Shown piece after piece: positions 13,842-23,259 of a DNA stretch of 34,969 bases (its first letter is position 1; each line of letters opens with the position of its first letter). Source of the DNA: Burkholderiaceae bacterium (GTDB lineage Bacteria > Pseudomonadota > Gammaproteobacteria > Burkholderiales > Burkholderiaceae_D); contig JAISAG010000076.1 in NCBI GenBank assembly GCA_031266815.1, positions 1-34,969 of the forward strand. Direction: 5' to 3'. Below the pieces are notes generated by a model that did no database searches, had not been told where the DNA came from, and saw nothing but the letters and a program-made list of their open reading frames with translations. A program made the translations under genes and the position numbers.

Positions 13842-13921
13842 GCCCGTCCGTCGGCACCCGGAATGGCGTCCATGACCGAAGATACGGGGCAAGTGCCGCC
13901 GTACCGGCACACATTGGCAAC

Positions 13922-15189
13922 TTACCGGTTGGCGGTTGACGTGCCGGAAAGAATGGCGCTGCCCGTCACGTCCCAGTGGAAGCGATAACGGTTTTCACCG
14001 TAGATGACATCGTCAATGGTCGCGCCAGTCATAATGAGCGTCGGCGCGTTAATCAGCCTGATGTTGCCCGGTTCGCCATCGAACCGGAGTGTCGTCCGGC
14101 TGCCCGCCAGACCCACTGTGCCGGTTGCGGTCAGTACCGGTGACGCTGCCCGGCTTTGATCCCGATGAACGTGAACTGGTCAAAACCGCGAACATCTTTG
14201 ATGCCGCCCTCCCCCGCCTGCCTGAAGTCGTCAAAGGTCAAAGTGTTACCGGAAACGGTACCGCCCCCCGCACCCCCCAGTACGTCGGTTTTGCGTTCGA
14301 AAAGAGTCTGCCCGGAAAGGGTGACCGCATTGCCCGTTGCGCTGGTTGCACTCCAACCGCCGATGATGTCTGCACCAACAACAGTATTTTTAAACAACAG
14401 GGTGTTACCGTTAGCGCCGCCGCTCACACTTGCCCCGCCGTAAACCGCCATGTTGACACGCCCACTCGTCACGGCAACGATATTCTGGTCGGCACTGCCT
14501 TCCGCACTCGTGCCGCCATAAATCTCTTCGCCGATGTGACCGCCCGCTACGGTAACCGTGTTGCCAACGGCATCGCCTTTCGCGCTCACGCCACCTGAAA
14601 CAATAACATCACTGCCGCTGCCACCGGTTATGGTGACCGTGTTGCCCGAAACATGACCGTGCAGGCTTTGACCGCCGGAAATAATCCCGTTGATGACCCC
14701 ATCTGTCACGGTCACGGTGTTGCCAGTGACAAGACCGATTCCCCGCGACATGCCGCCGAACAAAACGACAAGTCCCTTCCTCCCATGCGCTCCACCCGCA
14801 ACGTTGACCGCGTTGCCCGAAACCTCGCCCGTTCCCGCCAAATCCCAGTCCACGCCGCCGACAACATAAATGTTGCCACCCGGCTTACCCGCAATCTCGC
14901 CATCACGGAGGGTTAGCGTATTGCCCTGCAAAGAAACACTATTCGGATCGCCGGGCATTGACAGGGGAACATAAACAACAGCGCCGTTCACAAAGAGGCC
15001 ACCGGCAACAATCTGATTGCTGTCAAAATCGGGGCTGGCAACCACATTGACGGTGTTGTCAGTCGCATCAGCGGGAAGCGTGATATGACCCGCCAACATA
15101 CCGCCGACAAAAGCAGTGCCCGCCAGCATGGCAGCGACCATTCAGCGTCCCCTGCCGATGCAGAACAAGGTTTCACGAAAGGATGTCAT
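13922..15189 (-). pseudogene. Disrupted beta-solenoid-like repeat protein (paralog P1)
   Basis: Homologous along its length to P2/P3 but with an in-frame TGA at 15142-15144 within the signal-peptide region (MTSFRETLFCIGRGR*MVAAMLAG...) and a 1-nt deletion at about 14142/14143 (P2 CAG CGT GCA CCG GTA CTG versus P1 CAG CGT CAC CGG TAC TGA). The lost frame continues as ...LAGSRTTLRFDGEPGNIRLINAPTLIM... to a stop at 13922. Confidence 0.85.
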
Positions 15190-15238
15190 GGCGAACTCCT
15201 CAATCTGTTGGGTGAAAAAAGGGGTGCGTACCCGCAGC

Positions 15239-16828
15239 TTACTGGTTGATGGGTGAGGTGCCGGAAAGGACGGCGCTGCCCGTCGTGTCCCAGTGAAAGC
15301 GATAGCGGTTTTCACCGTAAATGACATCGTCAATGGTCGCGCCAGTCATAATGAACTTCGGCGCGTCAATCAGCCTGACGTTAGCCGGTTCGCCGTCAAA
15401 CCGGAGTGTCGTCCGGCTGCCTGCCAGATCTACTGTGCCAGTTGCGGTCAGTACCGGTGCACGCTGCCCGGCCGTTATCCCGATGAAACTGAGTTTGTCA
15501 AAACCATGAACATCTTTGACACCACCTTCCCCCGTCTGCCTGAAACGGTCAAGGGTCAAAGCGTTGCCGGAAACGGTACCGCCCCCCGCACCCCCCAGTA
15601 CGTCGGTTTTACTGGTGAAGAGAGTCTGCCCGGAAAGGGTAACAACGTTGCCCATTGCGCTGGTCGCACCCCAACCGCCGGTAATGGTCGTACCGACAGC
15701 GGCATTTTTGAGTGACAGGACGTTGCCGTTGGCGCTGCCACGTGGACTATTACCGCCAAAGAGCGTCCCGTTGACGGCGCCATCCGTCACGGTAACCGTA
15801 TTGCCGTTGGCATTGCCTCCTGTGCTGTAGCCGCCGAAAACAGTTTCGTTGACGGCGCCCCCCTTCACGGTAACCACGTTATCATTGGTACTGCCTTCCG
15901 AACTCGTCCCTCCCGAAATAAACCCGCCTTCGCCGATAGTGGCGTTGATTGCGGTAATCATGTTCCGGCTGGCACTGCCCCGCGAACTCTGACCGCTTGA
16001 GATGCCTCCATTGATGCGAGTATCTGCCACGTGAACGGTGTTGTTGTCCGCATTGCCACGCGGCGCATAACCACCGAAAACAGTCCCGTTGATGCCGCCA
16101 CCCGTCATGGTAACCCTGTTGCCGCTGGCATTGCCAATCCAACTCCGGCTGCCATACACAGTCCCGCGAATATTGCTATCCGTCACATTGACCATGCTGT
16201 CGTCTGCATTGCCTTTCGCAGTCGCACTGCCGTAAATGATCCCGCTGATAGTGGTGCTGATCGCGGTAACCCTGTTCCGACCAGCGATGCCCCGCGGACT
16301 GTAACCGCCGTAAACCATCCCGCTGACGTCGCCACCTGTCACGGTAACGGTATTGCCAACGACAGGGCCGATTCCCCGCGACATGCCGCCGAACAGAATC
16401 ACTATCCCCGTTTTCCCGTGCATTCCCCCCGCAACATTGAGCGTGTTGCCCAAAACCTCAGCCGTTCCGGTCAAACCCCAGTCCCCGCCGCCCACAACGT
16501 GAGTGGCCCCATCCGGGCTACTCACAATATTGCCGTCGCGGACGGTCACCACATTGCCCCGTAAGGAAACGCTATTCGGGTCGCCGGGCGTTGACAGGGG
16601 AGCGTAAACAATATCGCCGTCCGCAAAGGGATCACCGGCAGTAATCTGACTATCGTCAAAACCGGAACGGGCAACCACTTTCACGGTATTGCCGCTCGCA
16701 TCAGCGGGAAACGTCATGTTACCCGCCAGCGCGCTGCCAACAAAGACAGCGCCCGCCAGCAGGGCGATGACCGTCTGGCGTCCCTTGCCGGTGCCGGATG
16801 AAACGTTGTGAGGGAATGGTTTTCTCAT
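15239..16828 (-). CDS. Secreted repeat protein, beta-solenoid-like, autotransporter-passenger-like without beta-barrel (paralog P2)
   Basis: Signal peptide MRKPFPHNVSSGTGKGRQTVIALLAGAVFVGSALAG; about nine ~26 aa units of type GNTVTVTDGAVNGTVFGGYSPRGSAN; C-terminal block VLTATGTVDLAGSRTTLRFDGEP...VLSGTSPINQ. Start set at ATG 16828 (RBS GGAGAG); ORF-track extension to 16978 runs into P3. Confidence 0.8.
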   Translation of the reverse strand: MRKPFPHNVSSGTGKGRQTVIALLAGAVFVGSALAGNMTFPADASGNTVKVVARSGFDDSQITAGDPFADGDIVYAPLSTPGDPNSVSLRGNVVTVRDGNIVSSPDGATHVVGGGDWGLTGTAEVLGNTLNVAGGMHGKTGIVILFGGMSRGIGPVVGNTVTVTGGDVSGMVYGGYSPRGIAGRNRVTAISTTISGIIYGSATAKGNADDSMVNVTDSNIRGTVYGSRSWIGNASGNRVTMTGGGINGTVFGGYAPRGNADNNTVHVADTRINGGISSGQSSRGSASRNMITAINATIGEGGFISGGTSSEGSTNDNVVTVKGGAVNETVFGGYSTGGNANGNTVTVTDGAVNGTLFGGNSPRGSANGNVLSLKNAAVGTTITGGWGATSAMGNVVTLSGQTLFTSKTDVLGGAGGGTVSGNALTLDRFRQTGEGGVKDVHGFDKLSFIGITAGQRAPVLTATGTVDLAGSRTTLRFDGEPANVRLIDAPKFIMTGATIDDVIYGENRYRFHWDTTGSAVLSGTSPINQ

Positions 16829-16874
16829 GGCAGGCTCTCCAATCTGTCGGGTGAAAAAATTACGGTTCGACCGC

Positions 16875-18107
16875 TTACCGATTGACGGGTGAGGTGCCGG
16901 AAAGAACGGCGCTGCCCGTCGCATCCCAACTGAAGCGATAGCGACTTTCATCGTAAAGCACGTCGTCAATGGTCGCACTGCTCATGATGAACTTCGGCGC
17001 GTTAATCAGTCTGACATTGCCCGGTTCGCCGTCGAAGCGGAGTGTCGTCCGGCTGCCCGCCAGATCCACTGTACCGGTTGCGGTCAGTACCGGCACACTC
17101 TGCCCGGCCTTGATCCCGGCGAACGTGAGTTTGTCAAAACCGCGAATACCTTTGACGGCACCCTCCCCCGCCTGCCTGAAGCCATCAAGGGTCAGGGTGT
17201 TGCCGGAAACGGTGCCGCCGCCTGTACCGCCCAGTATGCCGGTTTCATTGGTGAAGCGAACTTGCCCGGAAAGGGTAACGGTGTTGCCCGTTGCGCTGAT
17301 TGCACTCCCGCCGCCGATAATGACCGCGTCGCTGACAGTGGCATTTTTGAGTGACAGCGCATTGTTGTTGGCACTGCCACGCGGCGCATAACCACCGAAA
17401 ACGACCCTGCCGATGGCGGCATCCGTCACGGTAATCGTATTGCCGTTGGCATTGCCACGCGGACTGTAACCGCCACCGTAGAACATTCCGCCGATGCTGC
17501 CCCCCGTCACAGTAATCGTGTTGTCGTCAGCATCGCCTCCCTCACCCACGCCACCGTAAACAGCTCCGCTGATGGTGGCGCGGACGATGCCAACCTTGTT
17601 GTGGCTGGCACTGCCACGCGGGCTATAGCCGCCGAAAACCGTCCCGTTGACGCTGCCATCTGTCACAGTAACCGTATTGCTGACAACAGAGCCATTCCCC
17701 CGTGAAATGCCGCCGTACAGATATACCTTCCCCTTTCTCCCATGCGTCCCGCCCACAACATTGACTGCGTTGCCTGACACCTCGCCCGTTCCCGCCAAAT
17801 CCTTGTCCACGCCGCCAACAACAGAGGTCACGCTTCCTGCCGATTCGCCCGCAATGTCGCCATCGCGAACGGTTACCGTGTTGCCTCGCAAGGAAACGCT
17901 ATTCGGGTCGCCCGGCGTTGACAAGGGAGCGTACACAACACCGGGGCGGATGAATGCGTCAACGGTGTTGCCAGCCGCATCGGCAGGAAGCGTAATATCG
18001 CGCGCCAGCGCACCACCGGCAAAGGCAATACCCGCGAGAACGGCAACGACCACCTCGCGCCCCCTTCCGATACCGGATGAAACTTTTCGGGAGAATGGCT
18101 TTTTCAC
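16875..18107 (-). CDS. Secreted repeat protein, beta-solenoid-like (paralog P3)
   Basis: Same architecture as P2 with about five repeat units; GTG start at 18107 preceded by AGAGGAA; signal peptide MKKPFSRKVSSGIGRGREVVVAVLAGIAFAGGALA. Confidence 0.8.
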   Translation of the reverse strand: MKKPFSRKVSSGIGRGREVVVAVLAGIAFAGGALARDITLPADAAGNTVDAFIRPGVVYAPLSTPGDPNSVSLRGNTVTVRDGDIAGESAGSVTSVVGGVDKDLAGTGEVSGNAVNVVGGTHGRKGKVYLYGGISRGNGSVVSNTVTVTDGSVNGTVFGGYSPRGSASHNKVGIVRATISGAVYGGVGEGGDADDNTITVTGGSIGGMFYGGGYSPRGNANGNTITVTDAAIGRVVFGGYAPRGSANNNALSLKNATVSDAVIIGGGSAISATGNTVTLSGQVRFTNETGILGGTGGGTVSGNTLTLDGFRQAGEGAVKGIRGFDKLTFAGIKAGQSVPVLTATGTVDLAGSRTTLRFDGEPGNVRLINAPKFIMSSATIDDVLYDESRYRFSWDATGSAVLSGTSPVNR

Positions 18108-18187
18108 AACAGGTTCCTCTGTCAGTGGACCGGGAAGTCAGACAAGGCGGGCGACGAGCAGGGCGCCCGGCATATGCCTTTTAATTT

Positions 18188-18931
18188 TCAGGGCGGCGGC
18201 AGTGCGCCCTGACGATTGTCCCGAGCGGGTGATACCGACGTACCGGCACCTTGTGCCGGAGGCGCGGCAGCGCGAGGTTTTGCCTGTTCGTCCAGCATCT
18301 GTTTGTACGCCAGCAGACGCGCCCTGGCTTCTTCATCGCCCATTCCCGCTGCTTTCTGATACCAGCGCAAAGCCGCACTCATGCTGGGACGAACACCCTT
18401 GCCGTACTCATACAGCGTACCGATACGGTACGTGGCAGGAGCATATCCCTGACCAGACGCCCACATGTAGAGCGTCCTTGCCTGATACATGTCTTTTTTC
18501 AGCCCTCTCGCTCCGTCTTCGTACAGCCGTCCCAGTTCATATTGCGCGGGCGGAAACTGCTTTTTCGATGCCTTGACCAGGTATTCCATGGAAACGCTCT
18601 CGTTCTGCGCGCCGCCTTCTCCCTTTCGGGTCATATCCGACAGAACATACATGGCGGGTGCATGCGCTTGCTGCGCCGACTTGCTGCACCAGCCGAAAGC
18701 CAGCGTGCTATCCTGGGCCACCCCATCGCCTTTCCGGTACGACTGGCACAGGTTGTACTGCGCGACCGGATCCCCCGCATTGGCGCGGCCGATGGTGTCC
18801 GCCGGCTGGACAGGCAGCGCGGACGGCGCGCCCGCTTCCGCCGCAACGCACAGCGGCACAAGCAGGGCAAGCAAGCCTCCACCATATCCGCACAGCGTGG
18901 CAAATGGACTGCGTGTGGTTGTATGCGTCAT
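18188..18931 (-). CDS. Sel1-repeat (TPR-like) exported protein
   Basis: Sel1 units such as YELGRLYEDGARGLKKDMYQARTLYMWASGQGYAPATYRIGTLYEYGKGVRPSMSAALRWYQKAAGMGD; signal peptide MTHTTTRSPFATLCGYGGGLLALLVPLCVAAEA. Start set at ATG 18931. Confidence 0.85.
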   Translation of the reverse strand: MTHTTTRSPFATLCGYGGGLLALLVPLCVAAEAGAPSALPVQPADTIGRANAGDPVAQYNLCQSYRKGDGVAQDSTLAFGWCSKSAQQAHAPAMYVLSDMTRKGEGGAQNESVSMEYLVKASKKQFPPAQYELGRLYEDGARGLKKDMYQARTLYMWASGQGYAPATYRIGTLYEYGKGVRPSMSAALRWYQKAAGMGDEEARARLLAYKQMLDEQAKPRAAAPPAQGAGTSVSPARDNRQGALPPP

Positions 18932-18959
18932 GGACTGTCCTCCTTTGTGTGTCAGATTC

Positions 18960-20216
18960 TCACTTTGCCGGTACGGATGCGGTGTTCCGGTTTTGCGGCG
19001 GCGGCACCGCGTTATTCCGCGCATCACATCCGTGCGGCCATTTTGCCAGCTTGTCTTCCGCAGACGCAATCCCGCTGTCCAGCGCCCTCTTGTACCACCG
19101 GCACGCCTGACGGGCACTCACCGGCCCCCCAATGCCGTTTTCACTCATTTCCGCCAACGCATACTGCGCCTTTCCTATTCCTTGCCCGGCGGCTTTCTCA
19201 AACCAGCGCCGGGCGAGTACATCGTCTTGTTTCACTCCTTTGCCATGCCGGTAAAGCTCTGCCAGACTGAACTGCGCCTGCGGCTCTCCCTGCCCTGCCG
19301 CCTTTTCGAACCAGTATCGCGCCTTTGTCTCGTCCCGCGTCACTCCAACGCCACTGGCATAATACCGTCCCAGCACGGTCTGGGAAAGGACATTTCCCTG
19401 GCGGGCCGCCTTTTCATACCAGACGAAGGCGGTGCGATAGTTCTGCCGGACGCCCTCACCCTTTTCGTGCAACATGGCATAGTTAAACTGGGCCGATACG
19501 TCTCCCTGCTGCGCCGCGCGGTGAAACCAGTGCGCCGCCTGGGGCAGACTTTTTTCCACCCCCTTGCCAAGCAGGTACATGGTCCCCAGATTGAAGCGGG
19601 CGATGGCATCTCCCTGCTGCGCCGCACGCGTCATCCATTCGCGAGCCTTCGGCAAATCGGCAGGTACCTGCTTGCCCGCGTAGTACAAGGTAGCCAGATT
19701 GCGCATGGCAACCACATTCCCTCCTCTGGCGGATCGCTCGTACCAGTATAATGCCTGCCGGGCATCCTGACGAACGCCGCTGCCATTCTGATACAGCACC
19801 GCCAGATTGTTTTGCGCGGAAAGGTGTCCCGCTTCCGCCGCCAGACGATACCAGTACCCCGCCACGGCGGCATCCTGTCGCGCGCCCGCGCCGGATTCAA
19901 AGGCATTACCCAACGCGAACTGCGCGTCGTTATCCCCTTTTTCCGCCGCGCGACGGAACCAGACAAGCGCCCGGCTTTCGTTTTTTTCAACGCCCAGCCC
20001 TTGCGTGTACATGAAGCCCAGACGGAATTCGGCGCGTGTGTCACCCGCGTTGGCGGCCTTTTGTATGAGAGGGCGCGCTCGGGCATAATCCTGCCGGTGA
20101 TAGTACCGCATTCCTTTCGTCAGGTCATCGTCCCCCGCCATCGCGCCGAAAGCGGCAAGCCCGCAAAGCATGAAGAGAAGCGGGCGGATCTGGAATAGAA
20201 AAGCCGTGTGTGCCAT
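18960..20216 (-). CDS. Sel1-repeat (TPR-like) exported protein, ~9 repeats
   Basis: About nine 36-aa Sel1 units (e.g. PQAQFSLAELYRHGKGVKQDDVLARRWFEKAAGQGI); signal peptide MAHTAFLFQIRPLLFMLCGLAAFGAMA. Start set at ATG 20216, not 21344. Confidence 0.88.
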   Translation of the reverse strand: MAHTAFLFQIRPLLFMLCGLAAFGAMAGDDDLTKGMRYYHRQDYARARPLIQKAANAGDTRAEFRLGFMYTQGLGVEKNESRALVWFRRAAEKGDNDAQFALGNAFESGAGARQDAAVAGYWYRLAAEAGHLSAQNNLAVLYQNGSGVRQDARQALYWYERSARGGNVVAMRNLATLYYAGKQVPADLPKAREWMTRAAQQGDAIARFNLGTMYLLGKGVEKSLPQAAHWFHRAAQQGDVSAQFNYAMLHEKGEGVRQNYRTAFVWYEKAARQGNVLSQTVLGRYYASGVGVTRDETKARYWFEKAAGQGEPQAQFSLAELYRHGKGVKQDDVLARRWFEKAAGQGIGKAQYALAEMSENGIGGPVSARQACRWYKRALDSGIASAEDKLAKWPHGCDARNNAVPPPQNRNTASVPAK

Positions 20217-20302
20217 GCCAACCTGTTTTTCTGTGCCGCGCGGGCTTTCGGAACACAACGCGTTCCCGCGCAACGCATGGATGTACGCTGGTGTATTGAG
20301 AG

Positions 20303-20308
20303 TATAAT
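20303..20308 (+). promoter_or_regulatory. Candidate -10 (TATAAT) for sucA
   Basis: Perfect TATAAT 68 nt upstream of the chosen sucA ATG (20376); -35 is weak. Confidence 0.45.
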
Positions 20309-20375
20309 GATGGCGGAATATTGGCCTTATGACAACCGCCGCGCGGGCGGTGCCGGGGCTAACGTGGAGAAAAGA

Positions 20376-23231
20376 ATGCCACAGGATCATGCTGACAATT
20401 CGTACCTGTTTGCAGGAAACGCGCCCTATGTGGAGGAGTTGTACGAGGCTTTTCTGGATGATCCCGCCTCCGTCCCCGACAACTGGCGCACCTATTTCAA
20501 CGCTATGCAGAATGTGCCCGCCACCGATGGCAGCGCCCGGGCAGATATTCCTCATGCCCCCATCATCGCAGCATTCGAGGAGCGGGCAAGGCAGCCTTAC
20601 CGTGCCCTGCGCCCTTCCGTCAGCCCGGAATTGGAGCGCAAGCGGATTGCGGCGCAGCAGATGACTTCGGCGTACCGTTTTCTGGGGACACACTGGGCAA
20701 ACCTGGATCCGTTGCAGCGACGATCCCGTCTGCACATTCCCGAGCTGGACCCCGCCTTTTACGGTTTTACCGATGCGGATATGGACCTGACGTTCAATAT
20801 CAGCAATACCTACTTCGGCGTGGAGACGGCTTCCCTGCGCGACCTGCTGCACATGCTCCGCCATACTTACTGCCGGACCATCGGTGCCGAATTCATGTAC
20901 CTTTCCGACCACGCGCAGAAGCGGTGGATGCAGGAACGCCTTGAATCCATCCAGGCCATGCCTGATTTTACGCCGGAAAGGAAACGGCACATTCTGGGAA
21001 TGCTGACCGCTGCCGAGGGACTGGAGCGCTATTTGCACACCCGCTATGTCGGGCAGCGGCGGTTTTCCATTGAGGGAAGCGAGAGTTTTCTGGTTGCCCT
21101 GGACGAGGCCCTCCAGCACGCGGGAGAATGCGGCATACAGGAAATTGTTTTGGGTATGGCGCACCGGGGGCGCTTGAATGTGCTGGTCAATGTCATGGGC
21201 AGGATGCTGGACGACTTGTTCGCGCCGGAGGAAGAGGCGCAAAGGGCACGTTCGGGAGATGTGAAGTACCATCTGGGGTTTGTGCGGGATATTTCCACGC
21301 AGGGCGGGCCCGTGCATTTGTCCATGGCGTTCAATCCCTCGCATCTGGAAGTGGTTAATCCCGTGGCGGAAGGTTCTGCCAAAGCCCGCATGAAACTTCG
21401 GGGCGACGAAGACGGTTCACAGGTTCTGCCCATCCTGGTGCACGGCGACGCCTCTTTCATCGGGCAGGGCGTGGTCATGGAAACCCTGAACCTGGCGCAG
21501 ACCCGCGGCTATACCACAGGCGGGACGCTCCATATCGTGATAAACAACCAGATCGGATTCACGACGTCAGACCCCAGAGATTCCCGTTCCTCCTTCTACT
21601 GTACCGATGTGGTTAAAATGATTGAAGCGCCTATCCTGCATGTCAACGGCGACTACCCCGAAGCGGTGGCGCTGGCGGTGCAAATCGCGCTGGATTTTCG
21701 CATGGAATTCCGAAAGGATGTGGTGGTGGATGTCGTATGCTACCGCCGACTGGGGCATAACGAGCAGGACACCCCTGCCATGACGCAACCCTTGATGTAC
21801 CGGAAGATAGATGCGCATCCCGGCGTCCGTCACCTGTACGTTCAGCGGCTGATTTCGCAAGGGGTAATCACGGAAAAGGCAGCGCACACCATGGCGGAGG
21901 AATACCGGGCGCGAATGAATGCCGGTATTCCCGTCATTGACCCGGTTATCACGAATGTCAGCAAGACCTTTTCGGCGTGGCAGCCCTTTTTGAATGCCAA
22001 GGGAGACGGTCAGGCGGATACGGCCCTGCCCATCCAGGAATTGCGGCGGCTGGCAGAGCGCATTACCGTAACGCCGGAAGATATCAAGCTGCACCCGCTG
22101 GTGGAACGCGTCCTGCACGACCGCGCCGCGATGGGACGGGGAGAAATGCCGGTGGACTGGGGAATGGGAGAGCATCTGGCGTTTGCCTCTCTCCTGTCAG
22201 CGGGATTTCCGGTACGCCTGTCCGGGCAGGATTCCGGACGGGGAACGTTTGTACACCGGCACGCCGTGATACACGACCAGAATCGGGAAGATTGGGGCGT
22301 TGGCACCTACACCCCGTTATCCCACATCAACCGTGACCAGGCGGAATTTACCGTTATTGATTCCGTCCTCTCTGAGGAGGCCGTGCTGGGTTTCGAGTAC
22401 GGGTATTCCACGGCCGCTCCCAGTACACTGACCATATGGGAAGCCCAGTTTGGCGATTTCGCCAATGGCGCACAAGTCGTGATTGACCAGTTCATCTGCT
22501 CTGGGGAAGAGAAGTGGGGGCGGGTATCCGGCCTGGTTATGCTGCTGCCGCACGGCTACGAGGGGCAAGGGCCAGAGCATTCTTCCGCCCGCATTGAACG
22601 CTATCTGCAACTGTGCGCCAACGACAATATCGAGGTGGTGCAGCCGACCACCGCCGCCCAGATATTCCACCTGCTGCGCCGGCAGATGCTGCGCATGATA
22701 CGCCGCCCGCTTATCGTGCTGACACCTAAATCACTCCTGCGCCACAAGTCGGCGGCTTCCTCGCTGAAGGACCTGGCGACCGGGCATTTTATGCCGCTCA
22801 TCGGCGAGATGGACAACCGCATACGCCCTGCACGGGTCAAGCGGGTTTTGCTGTGTTCCGGCAAGGTCTATTACGACATCATCAATACCCGTACCGAACG
22901 AAAGAGGAACGATGTCGCCGTTATTCGTATCGAATCGCTTTACCCCTTCCCGGAAGCGCTTCTCGCGGAGGAAATGGCAAAGTATCCCAACGCAACCGAA
23001 GTAATGTGGGTGCAGGATGAGCCGGAAAATCAGGGGGCATGGCCGCAAATTCATCTCTGGATACTGAATGCCCTGAAAACACAGAAACTTTCCGTAACAA
23101 GCAGGCCGCCCAGTTCCTCACCCGCGGTGGGATACCTGAGCAAGCATTTGGCGCAGCAGGCAGACCTGCTTTCTGCCGCCTTTGCAGGAATGAAACGTAC
23201 CGTACCAACCAATCGCCCGTCTTCGAACTGA
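20376..23231 (+). CDS. sucA: 2-oxoglutarate dehydrogenase E1 component
   Basis: [28 protein letters not shown]...; [70 protein letters not shown]. Start set at ATG 20376 after GGAGAAAAGA. Confidence 0.97.
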   Translation: MPQDHADNSYLFAGNAPYVEELYEAFLDDPASVPDNWRTYFNAMQNVPATDGSARADIPHAPIIAAFEERARQPYRALRPSVSPELERKRIAAQQMTSAYRFLGTHWANLDPLQRRSRLHIPELDPAFYGFTDADMDLTFNISNTYFGVETASLRDLLHMLRHTYCRTIGAEFMYLSDHAQKRWMQERLESIQAMPDFTPERKRHILGMLTAAEGLERYLHTRYVGQRRFSIEGSESFLVALDEALQHAGECGIQEIVLGMAHRGRLNVLVNVMGRMLDDLFAPEEEAQRARSGDVKYHLGFVRDISTQGGPVHLSMAFNPSHLEVVNPVAEGSAKARMKLRGDEDGSQVLPILVHGDASFIGQGVVMETLNLAQTRGYTTGGTLHIVINNQIGFTTSDPRDSRSSFYCTDVVKMIEAPILHVNGDYPEAVALAVQIALDFRMEFRKDVVVDVVCYRRLGHNEQDTPAMTQPLMYRKIDAHPGVRHLYVQRLISQGVITEKAAHTMAEEYRARMNAGIPVIDPVITNVSKTFSAWQPFLNAKGDGQADTALPIQELRRLAERITVTPEDIKLHPLVERVLHDRAAMGRGEMPVDWGMGEHLAFASLLSAGFPVRLSGQDSGRGTFVHRHAVIHDQNREDWGVGTYTPLSHINRDQAEFTVIDSVLSEEAVLGFEYGYSTAAPSTLTIWEAQFGDFANGAQVVIDQFICSGEEKWGRVSGLVMLLPHGYEGQGPEHSSARIERYLQLCANDNIEVVQPTTAAQIFHLLRRQMLRMIRRPLIVLTPKSLLRHKSAASSLKDLATGHFMPLIGEMDNRIRPARVKRVLLCSGKVYYDIINTRTERKRNDVAVIRIESLYPFPEALLAEEMAKYPNATEVMWVQDEPENQGAWPQIHLWILNALKTQKLSVTSRPPSSSPAVGYLSKHLAQQADLLSAAFAGMKRTVPTNRPSSN

Positions 23232-23259
23232 CAGACAATTTAACGCGCAGGGAGAATAT

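Larger units (their letters stand above)
13922..18107 (-). repeat. Three tandem paralogous genes with internal ~78-nt repeats
   Basis: P3, P2 and P1 share N-terminal, repeat and C-terminal blocks, and P2/P1 also share the 5' leader (TTTTTTCACCCRACAGATTG-GAG...). Intergenic gaps are under 50 bp. Confidence 0.85.

Noticed and set aside
13893-13910. GTGCCG-CCGTAC-CGGCAC hairpin between hss and P1 as a shared terminator
   Set aside because: Only 6 bp and no T-tract on either strand.
16829-16978. N-terminal extension of P2 to 16978
   Set aside because: Overlaps the C-terminal coding part of P3 in another frame; ATG 16828 has a signal peptide and RBS matching the paralogs.
14200-17700. Regular ~78-nt periodicity, considered as CRISPR or intergenic repeat array
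   Set aside because: Repeats are degenerate, in frame and encode a protein motif; no spacer/repeat structure.
14089-18576. Plus-strand ORFs across the repeat array (e.g. 14089..14598, 15293..15715, 17647..18576)
   Set aside because: Complementary-frame readings of the minus-strand repeats; Pro/Thr/Ala-rich translations without start-site support.
20217-21344. N-terminal extension of the Sel1 ORF (18960..21344) into sucA antisense
   Set aside because: The signal peptide begins at 20216; the upstream part is antisense to sucA.
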